Shown one piece after another: positions 1 to 5,438 of a DNA stretch of 9,233 bases (its first letter is position 1; each line of letters opens with the position of its first letter). The notes beneath the pieces are model-generated. The model saw only the letters and a list, made by a program, of their open reading frames with translations, did no database searches and was not told where the DNA came from. The stretch is from JACCQS01 sp050999295. GTDB taxonomy: Bacteria; Actinomycetota; Actinomycetes; Mycobacteriales; Geodermatophilaceae. The translations under genes were made by a program, and so were the position numbers. The stretch spans positions 1 to 9,233 of the forward strand of contig JBPCPI010000071.1 of NCBI GenBank assembly GCA_050999295.1, written 5' to 3'.

Positions 1-50
1 CCGTCAGCGAGCAGGAAGTCGATGACCACCGAGGTGTCGAGGACGGTCAC
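1..50 (-). CDS. PIN-domain toxin (VapC/FitB type), 5' end only
   Basis: The minus strand starts GTG at 50 and reads VTVLDTSVVIDFLLAD before the window ends. This is the standard first strand of a PIN-domain ribonuclease, with the first Mg2+-binding Asp at residue 5. PIN toxins cleave RNA, in known cases tRNA or rRNA, and are held inactive by the partner antitoxin. The start overlaps the stop of the upstream FitA-like antitoxin by GTGA, which supports both the start and the pairing. Only 16 codons are visible, so intactness and the other catalytic residues cannot be judged. Confidence 0.85.
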   Translation of the reverse strand, partial: MTVLDTSVVIDFLLAD

Positions 51-280
51 TCGCCGCGGTCGCGTAACCGCCGCACTGAACGCTCGCTCGGCTCGTCACG
101 CGCAACCACGCCTCGTGCCCGAATGCGGGCTGCGAGTTCCTCGGGCGTCGGGCGGTCGGCGGTGCGCTCGAGCACCGTTCGCAGGTACTCCGAAAACGAC
201 ATCCCCGCAGCTGCGGCGCGCGCCTTCAGCGCCCTGTGCACCGGCTCGGGGACATCACGGATCTGTACCAGCACGCCCAT
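47..280 (-). CDS. FitA-like ribbon-helix-helix antitoxin
   Basis: A 77-residue protein. The N-terminal half (residues 4-40, with VQIRDVPEPVHRALKARA and FSEYLRTVL) fits the Arc/FitA type of ribbon-helix-helix DNA-binding fold: a short beta strand, then two helices that dimerise on operator DNA. The C-terminal half (EELAARIRARG and onward) is the usual flexible segment that wraps and inhibits a PIN toxin. It is translationally coupled to the PIN gene downstream by a GTGA overlap. The ATG at 280 gives the canonical N-terminus. No Shine-Dalgarno sequence is visible; a -10-like TATGTT lies at 301-296. It is probably an autorepressor of its operon together with the toxin. The family is clear, the exact subfamily less so. 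Confidence 0.88.
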   Translation of the reverse strand: MGVLVQIRDVPEPVHRALKARAAAAGMSFSEYLRTVLERTADRPTPEELAARIRARGVVARDEPSERSVRRLRDRGE

Positions 281-587
281 AATCCCATGAACGGTAACAT
301 ACGAAGCACAATGGTTTACAGGGCATTCGTATGCTGGGTCGGGAGCGGCACCGCGAGTTCGTTCGCCACGTGCATGTGGGGTACGCCACGACGAGATGCC
401 GATGACCCAGACCGCGTTCCACCAGGCGAGTCCGGTGTACTAGGAGCTGCCCGGCTGGTCCGAGGATATCGGCCACTGCCGATCCGTCGACGCGATCTCG
501 TCACACAGTCTGGTGAGAACAGTGCGCTGGCCACCGTTCTTGAGTTGACTGCAGAAATCGTCGGCTAAATTGCTGCGGCCGGATCAA
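281..587. other. About 300 bases without a recognisable gene
   Basis: This lies between the FitA-like antitoxin and the lsr2 stop. It contains the presumed antitoxin promoter at its left end. The open frames across it on both strands (for example 236-568 plus, 255-476 minus) have no ribosome binding site and no protein family I recognise, and look like chance frames in GC-rich DNA. I see no clear rho-independent terminator for lsr2. It may hold a gene relic too decayed to identify by eye. Confidence 0.5.
296..301 (-). promoter_or_regulatory. Candidate -10 element of the FitA-like operon
   Basis: TATGTT on the minus strand, followed after 7 bases by an ATG at 288-286. That ATG is out of frame with the antitoxin, whose ATG at 280 is 8 bases further on. 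Transcription starting near 288 would leave an 8-base leader. A direct repeat CCCAT-AAT-CCCAT (276-288, plus strand) overlaps this segment and could be antitoxin half-sites. No convincing -35 element is seen. Confidence 0.4.
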
Positions 588-929
588 CTAATGCGCAGCG
601 TTGAAGGCCTCGAGCACGGCAGACGGGATGCGCCCACGATCGCTGACCTTGTGCTTGTTGCGACGTGCCCAGTCCCGGATCGCCTGGGTCTGCGCCCGGT
701 CAGTCGTTGCAGAGCTACGGCCATTCCCGGAAGAGCCTGACCGACGGCCGCTCTTGGCCACTCGGCGAGCGTGACCGACGTAGGGAGCGAAAGCGTCGCG
801 CAATGCTTTGGAGTTCTTTGCCGACAGGTCGATTTCGTACGAGGTGCCGTCCAGTGAGAATGTGACAGTCTCGTCTGCTTCCTTGCCGTCGAGATCGTCG
901 GTGAGAATGACCTGTACCTTGCGAGCCAC
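588..929 (-). CDS. lsr2: Nucleoid-associated xenogeneic silencer Lsr2
   Basis: A 113-residue protein with the full Lsr2 layout. The N-terminal dimerisation and oligomerisation domain (about residues 1-50) begins MARKVQVILTDDLDG and includes the ETVTFSLDG segment. A basic, Ser/Gly-rich linker follows (about 52-75). The C-terminal DNA-binding domain (about 76-113) has AIRDWARRNKHKVSDRGRIP, with the RGR motif at residues 98-100 that enters the minor groove of AT-rich DNA. Lsr2 coats AT-rich and horizontally acquired DNA and represses it, as H-NS does in enterobacteria. The start is GTG at 929, with AGGAG (940-936) six bases upstream. It follows lysS by 100 bases, the conserved actinobacterial order. 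Length is normal and nothing appears broken. Confidence 0.97.
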   Translation of the reverse strand: MARKVQVILTDDLDGKEADETVTFSLDGTSYEIDLSAKNSKALRDAFAPYVGHARRVAKSGRRSGSSGNGRSSATTDRAQTQAIRDWARRNKHKVSDRGRIPSAVLEAFNAAH

Positions 930-935
930 GAGTTA

Positions 936-940
936 CTCCT
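936..940 (-). promoter_or_regulatory. Ribosome binding site of lsr2
   Basis: AGGAG on the minus strand, six bases before the GTG at 929. It fixes this GTG as the lsr2 start. It is one of the few clear Shine-Dalgarno sequences in the window. Confidence 0.85.
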
Positions 941-974
941 GAAGAAGTCGAGGTTTGCCAATGTCGAGCCGCGC

Positions 975-1002
975 CTATTAAATCACAACGGCCGAGACAA
1001 TA
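975..1002 (-). promoter_or_regulatory. Candidate lsr2 promoter
   Basis: In the AT-richer gap between lysS and lsr2, the minus strand has a -10-like TAATAG (980-975) and a -35-like TATTGT (1002-997) 16 bases apart, about 45 bases upstream of the lsr2 start. The -10 is plausible and the -35 is weak. Read-through from lysS is also possible because no terminator is seen between them. Confidence 0.4.
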
Positions 1003-1029
1003 GCCATCGGGGAGGCGGTGTCTGCAAAC

Positions 1030-2538
1030 TCACACCTGAGTGTTCAAGGGCCGTACGAGCGGGAAAAGAATGCTGTCCCGCAGCGTGGTCGCGTCAGTCA
1101 GCGCAGTAATCAGGCGGTCGATTCCCAGGCCGACACCACCGGTCGGCGGCATCGCGTACTCCAACGACTCGAGGAAATCCTCATCGAGGACCATGGCTTC
1201 GTCATCACCGGCCGCGCCTAGATCGGCCTGCGCGGCGAATCGGGCTCGTTGCTCGATGGGGTCGGTGAGCTCGGAGTAGCCGGTACCTCGTTCCACCCCA
1301 CCGATATAGAGGTCCCATTTCTCTGCGACGCCGGACTTGCTGCGGTGTGCCCGGGTGAGCGGCGAGGTTTCCACTGGAAAGTCGGCAACGAAGACCGGCC
1401 CGGCCAAGGAGTCGGCGACCAGTTCGTCAAAGAGTTCCTCGGCAATGCGCCCACTGCCCCAGGACGCCTGCAGGTCGATCTCGTGACGCGAGGCGAGTTC
1501 GACGAGCTTCTCTTTCGGAGTCTGCGGATCAATAGGTTCACCGACTGCCGCGGAGACGGTCTCGTAGAAGTCCTGCCAGGGCCACTCCCCGGACATGTCC
1601 ACTGTTCCCCCGCTGCCGCGATGCACGACCAGCTCCCCGTACAATGCGAGCGCGCATGCTTGAATCAGCCGCATCGTCAAGGCTGCGACATCCTTGTAGT
1701 CGGCATAGGCCTGGTAGAACTCCAACATCGCGAACTCGGGGCTGTGGGTGGCATCGACTCCTTCGTTACGGAAGTTTCGATTCAGCTCATAAACCCGCTC
1801 GAGATCCCCCACGATGCAGCGTTTGAGGTAGAGCTCCGGGGCAATGCGCAGATAGAGCGCCAGATCCAATGCGTTGGAGTGCGTAACGAATGGGCGCGCG
1901 AGCGCCCCTCCCGGAATGAGTTGCAACATGGGCGTCTCGATCTCGATAAATCCTGCGTCGTCCAGAGTGGCGCGCAGGGTGCGCAGGACGGTCGCCCGGT
2001 CACGGGCCACTTTCCTGGCCTGTTCCCGCACGATCAGGTCGACATAGCGGCGGCGTACCCGCAGCTCCTCGCTCATCGGGCGATGGGCCACCGGAAGCGG
2101 GCGCAGCGCCTTTGCGGTGAAGTTCCAGCTATCGGCCAGGATCGACAACTCACCGCGCCGGGAGGTCCCCACCTCGCCGCTGACGAAGATGTGGTCACCG
2201 AGGTCGACATCGCGCTTCCAGGCGGCCAAGGCGTCCTGCCCGATGCGGTCCAGGGCCAGCATCACCTGCAGTTCCACGCCGCCCTCGCGCAGCGTCGCGA
2301 AGCAGAGCTTGCCGGTGTTACGCGCGAAGATGACGCGGCCGGTGATGCCCACGACGGTTCCGGTCTGAGTGTTGGGCTCCAGGTCGGGAAAGTCCTGTCG
2401 GATCTCGCGAAGAGAGTGCGTACGGGCGACGCTGACCGGGTAAACGTCGACACCCTCGGCGCGGAGCCGGTCCAGCTTCTCGCGACGGACCCGCATCTGC
2501 TCGGGAACTTCATCCGGACCGATATCGCCGTCATTCAC
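1030..2538 (-). CDS. lysS: Lysyl-tRNA synthetase, class II
   Basis: A 502-residue cytoplasmic enzyme that charges tRNA-Lys with lysine using ATP. The N-terminal OB-fold anticodon-binding domain covers about residues 60-150 (VVGITGRVIFARNTGKLCFATL). The class II catalytic core follows: motif 1 near the IEIETPML segment (198-205), motif 2 FRNEGVDATHSPEF (256-269) and motif 3 GVGLGIDRL (about 468-476). THSPEFAMLEFYQAYADY is typical of LysRS. The length matches actinobacterial LysS of about 500 residues. The GTG at 2538 is chosen because a promoter-like -35/-10 pair ends six bases before it, which fits a leaderless message and explains the missing ribosome binding site; an ATG at codon 15 is a less likely alternative. 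Downstream lsr2 is in the conserved order; upstream, coaX has been separated from it by the TA island. Confidence 0.97.
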   Translation of the reverse strand: MNDGDIGPDEVPEQMRVRREKLDRLRAEGVDVYPVSVARTHSLREIRQDFPDLEPNTQTGTVVGITGRVIFARNTGKLCFATLREGGVELQVMLALDRIGQDALAAWKRDVDLGDHIFVSGEVGTSRRGELSILADSWNFTAKALRPLPVAHRPMSEELRVRRRYVDLIVREQARKVARDRATVLRTLRATLDDAGFIEIETPMLQLIPGGALARPFVTHSNALDLALYLRIAPELYLKRCIVGDLERVYELNRNFRNEGVDATHSPEFAMLEFYQAYADYKDVAALTMRLIQACALALYGELVVHRGSGGTVDMSGEWPWQDFYETVSAAVGEPIDPQTPKEKLVELASRHEIDLQASWGSGRIAEELFDELVADSLAGPVFVADFPVETSPLTRAHRSKSGVAEKWDLYIGGVERGTGYSELTDPIEQRARFAAQADLGAAGDDEAMVLDEDFLESLEYAMPPTGGVGLGIDRLITALTDATTLRDSILFPLVRPLNTQV

Positions 2539-2544
2539 CCGGCG

Positions 2545-2573
2545 AGCCTAGAGCCCACCCGAAAAGGCGCAAA
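2545..2573 (-). promoter_or_regulatory. lysS promoter, leaderless type
   Basis: The minus strand has TTTGCG (2573-2568), a 17-base spacer, then TAGGCT (2550-2545), and six bases later the GTG start of lysS. The -10 fits the actinobacterial TAnnnT pattern, and its distance to the GTG puts the transcription start on the start codon. Because the TA island cuts lysS off from coaX, lysS needs its own promoter, and this is the best candidate in the 70-base divergent gap. Confidence 0.6.
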
Positions 2574-2591
2574 CACCGACCGCTTGTCCCG

Positions 2592-2609
2592 TGATGTAGT
2601 CTTACATCA
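2592..2609 (+). promoter_or_regulatory. vapBC operator and -10 region
   Basis: A perfect inverted repeat TGATGTA-GTCT-TACATCA. The right arm ends on the A of the vapB ATG at 2609, and the embedded -10-like TAGTCT (2597-2602) ends six bases before that ATG. Binding of a ribbon-helix-helix VapB dimer here would block RNA polymerase directly, the usual autorepression of these operons. Confidence 0.65.
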
Positions 2610-2863
2610 TGTTGCGGACTCAGATCTCATTGACCAGTGCGGAACGACGAGCTCTTGATGCGGAAGCCGCTCGCACCGGGCGATCGATATCGGCCCTGAT
2701 CCGAGACGCCGTTGACGCCGCGTACGGCACGCAGCGCTCTACCGATGACGATCTGACTGCCATGCGCCTGGCATGTGGCGCCTGGAAGGACCACGACATG
2801 GACGGTGCCGCTTGGGTAGACCAATTGCGCTCCGGAACGCGCCTGCCGCGGCACCGAGCGTGA
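2609..2863 (+). CDS. vapB: VapB antitoxin, ribbon-helix-helix
   Basis: An 84-residue protein. Residues 1-40 (MLRTQISLTSAERRALDAEA, then GRSISALIRDAVDAAYG) form a standard CopG/Arc ribbon-helix-helix domain. The beta strand RTQISL is the DNA-contacting element. The C-terminal part (about 45-84, with WKDHDMDGAAWVDQLRSGTRL) is the likely toxin-neutralising tail. The ATG at 2609 starts the DNA-binding strand without extra residues and lies 6 bases after a -10-like sequence, so the mRNA is probably leaderless. It overlaps the downstream vapC by GTGA. It is divergent from lysS, sharing a 70-base gap, so operator occupancy could also affect lysS transcription, which is inference. Confidence 0.9.
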   Translation: MLRTQISLTSAERRALDAEAARTGRSISALIRDAVDAAYGTQRSTDDDLTAMRLACGAWKDHDMDGAAWVDQLRSGTRLPRHRA

Positions 2864-3237
2864 CCGCACTGGTCGACACCTCGGTGTTGGTCGACTATCT
2901 GCGCGGCGATCAGGGCGCCGCTGATGTCCTGGAGGGAGAACGTGAAAGCGCCCCGTTGCACGCCAGTGAGATGACGCGCCTTGAGATCCTCGCCGGTATG
3001 CGGCCAAGCGAGGAGGCCGGCACGCGGATGTTGCTCTCGACCCTCGTCTGGCATCCGGTCGACGCGGAGGTAGCCGAGGAAGCGGGCGCTCTGGGCCGTA
3101 CCTGGTTGCCCAGCCATCACATGATCGACGGGGCGGACCTAGCCATTGCCGCCACCGCCATCCGTACCGGCTCGCGGCTGCTGACGCGCAATGTTCGGCA
3201 CTTCCCGATGTTCAGCGACCTAGCCGCGCCATACTGA
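2860..3237 (+). CDS. vapC: VapC toxin, PIN-domain ribonuclease
   Basis: A 125-residue PIN-domain protein. The four acidic or metal-binding positions look intact: Asp6 in LVDTSVLVDYL, Glu42 in RLEILAGM, Asp90/Asp93 in IDGADLAIAATA, and the late LLTRNVRHFPMF segment, which has Asn where other VapCs have Asp but is normal for this subgroup. VapC toxins cut specific tRNA or rRNA sites when the antitoxin is degraded. The GTG start at 2860 overlaps the vapB stop (GTGA). A longer frame upstream would add 29 residues read from inside vapB and is rejected. This is a complete, probably functional pair with vapB. No terminator is recognised in the 184-base gap that follows. Confidence 0.93.
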   Translation: MTALVDTSVLVDYLRGDQGAADVLEGERESAPLHASEMTRLEILAGMRPSEEAGTRMLLSTLVWHPVDAEVAEEAGALGRTWLPSHHMIDGADLAIAATAIRTGSRLLTRNVRHFPMFSDLAAPY

Positions 3238-3404
3238 GCGTGTGGGCGGCCGGTAGTTGCGGGGGACCTTGAGCCCATTCGTGACCGCCCCAGAACGCAC
3301 CGGGAACTCCTGCGCCGGGCAGGTGAGCAGGGCCCAATGCCGTCGGCGATGACACATGTTGACCACCGAAACGGCGCTCGAATGGTGGACGGCCAGCCGC
3401 ATAG

Positions 3405-3422
3405 TGGTCATACTTCTGACCA
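3405..3422 (+). promoter_or_regulatory. relBE operator and -10 region
   Basis: A perfect inverted repeat TGGTCA-TACTTC-TGACCA whose last base is the A of the antitoxin ATG at 3422. A -10-like CATACT (3409-3414) lies inside it, seven bases before the ATG, predicting a leaderless message. A further copy of the half-site TGACCA is at 3360-3365, 45 bases upstream, which could give cooperative binding. No clear -35 element is seen. Confidence 0.6.
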
Positions 3423-3709
3423 TGAGCACAACTCTCTCACTCGCCGACGTCAAGGCCCACCTGTCCGAGCTCGTGGCTCGGGTCAGTACGCAGCATGAGC
3501 GGGTCACGGTGACAGTTCACGGAAAGCCCTCTGCTGTCTTGGTCGCTCCTGAGGATCTCGAGTCACTCGAGGAGACAGTCGCAGTCCTGTCCGATCCGGA
3601 GACGATGCGGCGGTTGGCCGCCTCGGACGCAGAACTAGCCCGCGGCGAGGGTGAGTCGGAGGAGGACCTGGCGGCAGCGATGGATCGGCGGCGCAGGCTC
3701 GGAGCGTGA
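3422..3709 (+). CDS. relB: RelB antitoxin, Phd/YefM fold
   Basis: A 95-residue antitoxin of the Phd/YefM superfamily. Residues 4-45 (LSLADVKAHLSELVARV, then ERVTVTVHGKPSAVLVAPEDLESLEET) are the conserved N-terminal dimer and DNA-binding domain. The acidic, Arg-rich C-terminus (about 55-95) is the toxin-wrapping segment. By my recollection it closely resembles mycobacterial RelB (Rv1247c type), which is partnered by RelE as here. The ATG at 3422 is preferred over an in-frame ATG at 3356, because the extra 22 residues do not fit the family and the operator and -10 sit directly before 3422. It overlaps the toxin by GTGA. Confidence 0.92.
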   Translation: MSTTLSLADVKAHLSELVARVSTQHERVTVTVHGKPSAVLVAPEDLESLEETVAVLSDPETMRRLAASDAELARGEGESEEDLAAAMDRRRRLGA

Positions 3710-3996
3710 GCTTACCGAGTCAGGACCGCTACGAGCTCGTCATCACTCCAACTGCACGGCGCCAGTTGGCCGAGAAGCTGCCGGAGGCCGTGGCCTCAGC
3801 TGCGCACGAGTTCGTCGTCGCCACCTTGCTCGAGAATCCCCATCGCGTTGGGAAGCGGCTGCGTCCGCCGCTCGACGACCGGTTCAGCGCGCGCCGGGGC
3901 ACGTACCGGGTGATTTACCGCATAGACGACGCGCGACATATCGTCAGCGTCGTTGACGTCAGCCACCGTCGCGATGCCTACCGCGTCAGCCGTTGA
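3706..3996 (+). CDS. relE: RelE toxin, ribosome-dependent mRNA interferase
   Basis: A 96-residue RelE/ParE-fold protein. It begins with the first strand YELVITPTARRQL, followed by a helical hairpin. Next come NPHRVGKRLRPPLDDRFSARRGTYRVIYRIDD and a final strand with HIVSVVDVSHRRDAYR. The basic and aromatic residues of the C-terminal half (Arg-Arg-Gly-Thr-Tyr-Arg and His-Arg-Arg-Asp-Ala-Tyr-Arg) occupy the positions used for mRNA cleavage on the ribosome. The length and layout match mycobacterial RelE. The GTG at 3706 overlaps the relB stop. The pair looks complete. A frameshifted second relE copy lies about 0.6 kb downstream. Confidence 0.93.
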   Translation: MSLPSQDRYELVITPTARRQLAEKLPEAVASAAHEFVVATLLENPHRVGKRLRPPLDDRFSARRGTYRVIYRIDDARHIVSVVDVSHRRDAYRVSR

Positions 3997-3999
3997 CCG

Positions 4000-4102
4000 T
4001 CAGGACGGCGCCGCAATGAGCGACTTCCTTGCCGGAACCAGGTTGCGCTTCCCGCCGCTTCGGCGCCGCCGGTGAGACAGCTGGGCAGCGAGTGGCGTGG
4101 CC
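4000..4102 (-). pseudogene. Decayed fragment of a BrnA-like antitoxin gene
   Basis: In one minus-strand frame this stretch reads LAAQL, ten residues, then KRNLVPARKSLIAAPS and a TGA at 4002-4000. The intact antitoxin at 7981-8307 reads LAEQL, ten residues, then RNLVPGRKSLSG, so the spacing is identical. At DNA level 4015-4047 matches 8122-8154 at 30 of 33 bases. The fragment has no start, lacks the N-terminal third, and stops before the ribbon-helix-helix domain. It is a relic of a second copy of that antitoxin gene. It lies directly behind the orphan Phd-type antitoxin, where a toxin would be expected. Confidence 0.75.
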
Positions 4103-4105
4103 GCG

Positions 4106-4381
4106 TCACGCAGTACGCGTTGCTTCGTCGGCTGCCCGGCGGAAGGCCTCGTCCAAGTCGCTGTTGGTCAGGCGGCGCCCGTCATCGTTGGCCAGCCGCC
4201 GGCGGGCGAGGGCAAGATCCAACTCGTCCTCGGCTTGCTCAAGGAGTAACTCCCACAGCTCCACCGGGACAATGACGCCTTGGGCACGCCGATGCGAGCC
4301 GAAGTACACCGGTTCGCCCTGACCAGCGTCAAAGCGCCTCGCGATCTGGTGGAGCGTGTCGCGAACCTCACCCGTGGTCAC
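4106..4381 (-). CDS. Orphan Phd/YefM-type antitoxin
   Basis: A 91-residue protein. The N-terminal part (about 1-50: VRDTLHQIARRFDAGQGEPVYFG, then GVIVPVELWELLLEQ) has the Phd/YefM layout of helix, beta hairpin (here PVYFGSHRRAQGVIVP) and helix. The C-terminal part (about 55-91) is charged and helical, ending DGRRLTNSDLDEAFRRAADE. Such proteins bind operator DNA and a toxin. No toxin gene follows: the bases at its stop (GTGA) could start a frame as in neighbouring operons, but that frame is short and unlike any toxin, and the space holds a relic of another antitoxin. The start is GTG at 4381, without a ribosome binding site but with a -10-like TATAGC seven bases upstream and a perfect 20-base dyad just beyond. 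Confidence 0.82.
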   Translation of the reverse strand: MTTGEVRDTLHQIARRFDAGQGEPVYFGSHRRAQGVIVPVELWELLLEQAEDELDLALARRRLANDDGRRLTNSDLDEAFRRAADEATRTA

Positions 4382-4388
4382 GACGTCA

Positions 4389-4394
4389 GCTATA
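4389..4394 (-). promoter_or_regulatory. Candidate -10 element of the orphan Phd antitoxin
   Basis: TATAGC on the minus strand ends seven bases before the GTG at 4381. This is the same spacing as in the other antitoxin genes and predicts a leaderless message. The hexamer is a weaker match than the others because it lacks the final T. Confidence 0.45.
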
Positions 4395-4400
4395 CGAATA

Positions 4401-4420
4401 CCGTACGGGAACCCGTACGG
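4401..4420. promoter_or_regulatory. 20-base perfect dyad, probable antitoxin operator
   Basis: CCGTACGGG-AA-CCCGTACGG: 9-base arms that are exact reverse complements with a 2-base centre, each arm also containing the self-complementary CGTACG. It is centred about 29 bases upstream of the orphan Phd antitoxin start, over the expected -35 region. Phd-family repressors bind paired palindromes of this type. It is the most symmetric element in the window. Confidence 0.65.
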
Positions 4421-4540
4421 ATTTCACATGCCTTGCATCAGCCTTTCTGGTGCCGGGCTTCCGACATGCAAGTAGTTCGGTGAGACGGCGCGTCGGATGC
4501 CGGGCACGACAATGTGCGAGAACCGGCAGCAATCCAAAGC

Positions 4541-4784
4541 GAACTGCCACTATTGGCACATCGCCTTCCGGCCGGGCGATGCCGAAGGCTCGGTCCTGGA
4601 CGAGGTCGGCGACATCGGCCGTCTTATCCCCTTCGCGTACCCCCACGGCGGCTTCGTCCCCCGCTAGACGACCGGGTTCAGCGTGCGGCGGAGCACGTAC
4701 CGTTTGGTTTACCCATCGACGACGTGGGGGCACAACGTCACCGTCGACGTCGGCCATCGGCACGATGCCTTCCGCCGGTCAGCC
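4541..4784 (+). pseudogene. Frameshifted relE pseudogene
   Basis: From about 4625 the plus strand is clearly homologous to the intact relE at 3706-3996. YPLRVPPRRLRPPLDDR parallels NPHRVGKRLRPPLDDR. Then, after a one-base insertion, FSVRRSTYRLVYP parallels FSARRGTYRVIYR. After further indels HNVTVDVGHRHDAFRRSA parallels HIVSVVDVSHRRDAYRVSR. At least two frame changes are needed, and no start codon or intact frame spans it. Weaker base-level similarity reaches back to about 4541. No matching relB was recognised upstream. Its 3' end overlaps by a few bases the stop end of the convergent vapC at 4779, which looks like a junction between two independently acquired modules. Confidence 0.8.
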
Positions 4785-5189
4785 GGGGATGATCTCGAAC
4801 CGCTGCCGGCCGTGGATGCGGTAGATCCGGAAGTCCCTGTCCAACGTGAACACCTGCCGTAACCCTCGCTCCTCGGCAACGGCAACCAAGGTCGCGTCCG
4901 CAAGATCCATCGGAAGGTCCGCGTACTTCGCCATCAGCCGAGAACTGCGCTCGATGGCTGACCCGGAGAGGTCGGCGATGTCCAGCCGCCCGCTCAGCGT
5001 CAGCTTCCACAGGGCGGACTGCCCTAGCCGTCCGCCCGCTCGGGACAACAAGTACATCGCCTCAGTGAATGCCGGCCAGGTTGTCAGGAGAGGCAGCCGA
5101 AGGCCGGCGAGAACCAACCGGCACACCTCGTGGTCGGCCTCGTCGGCGTCGATCAGGGCGACTAAAGGACCGGCGTCGGTGAGGGTCAC
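4779..5189 (-). CDS. vapC: VapC toxin, PIN-domain ribonuclease
   Basis: A 136-residue PIN protein of the subgroup starting LTDAGPLVALIDADEADHEVC. All metal-binding acids are visible: Asp5, Glu43 in AFTEAMYLL, Asp95/Asp98 in MDLADATLVAVAEE, and Asp117/Asp119 in FTLDRDFRIYR. A small HGRQRFEIIPG strand ends the protein, as usual for this group. The start is GTG at 5189, overlapping the antitoxin stop by GTGA. The pair looks complete and potentially active. The stop end meets the relE pseudogene coming from the other direction. The exact RNA target cannot be told from sequence. Confidence 0.93.
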   Translation of the reverse strand: MTLTDAGPLVALIDADEADHEVCRLVLAGLRLPLLTTWPAFTEAMYLLSRAGGRLGQSALWKLTLSGRLDIADLSGSAIERSSRLMAKYADLPMDLADATLVAVAEERGLRQVFTLDRDFRIYRIHGRQRFEIIPG

Positions 5190-5431
5190 CCCTTCGATGC
5201 GCGCTCAGCAACGAGATCGGTGAAGGCGGAACCGGTCCGTCGGGCCCGCCCGCCGCCTCCGTGAACGACACCCAAGACGTCATCGAAGTCTCCGTCGTGT
5301 CCGATCACCAAAGTCTCCTCAGCGCGGTCGGCGGCGGCTCGGCGAATGAACTCCGACAGGGTCTCTCCCTTGACCGCGGCGGCTCGCTGCAGGCGCCTCT
5401 CGAGTTCAGGGTCAAGTCGAAGACTCTTCAT
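5186..5431 (-). CDS. vapB: VapB antitoxin, ribbon-helix-helix
   Basis: An 81-residue protein. MKSLRLDPELERRLQRAAAV, then GETLSEFIRRAAADRAEE (residues 1-39), is a typical ribbon-helix-helix domain. The region 40-81, with DFDDVLGVVHGGGGRARRTGSAFTDLV, is the toxin-binding part seen in this antitoxin type. The ATG at 5431 begins directly at the DNA-binding strand. A much longer upstream frame exists but runs through mazF and is rejected. A TACATT -10-like hexamer ends seven bases before the ATG, and an 8-base inverted repeat surrounds it. Coupled to vapC by GTGA. Confidence 0.92.
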   Translation of the reverse strand: MKSLRLDPELERRLQRAAAVKGETLSEFIRRAAADRAEETLVIGHDGDFDDVLGVVHGGGGRARRTGSAFTDLVAERASKG

Positions 5432-5438
5432 GCCGCCG

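Noticed and set aside
1249..2658. 469-codon open frame on the plus strand
   Set aside because: It lies antisense across lysS, shows no family resemblance and has no ribosome binding site; long shadow frames are normal opposite GC-rich genes.
3238..3404. Possible small gene or terminator between vapC and relB
   Set aside because: No frame with a start, coding character and family resemblance, and no stem followed by a T-run; only an extra TGACCA half-site at 3360 was noted.
4432..4472. Stem with arms CTTGCAT and ATGCAAG, 27-base loop
   Set aside because: Seven-base arms over so long a loop are weak, and no neighbouring gene end or start gives it a role.
4474..4664. 63-codon plus-strand frame ending RLIPFAYPHGGFVPR, considered as a small gene
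   Set aside because: Its last third is the wrong frame of the relE pseudogene, it has no ribosome binding site, and I recognise no family.
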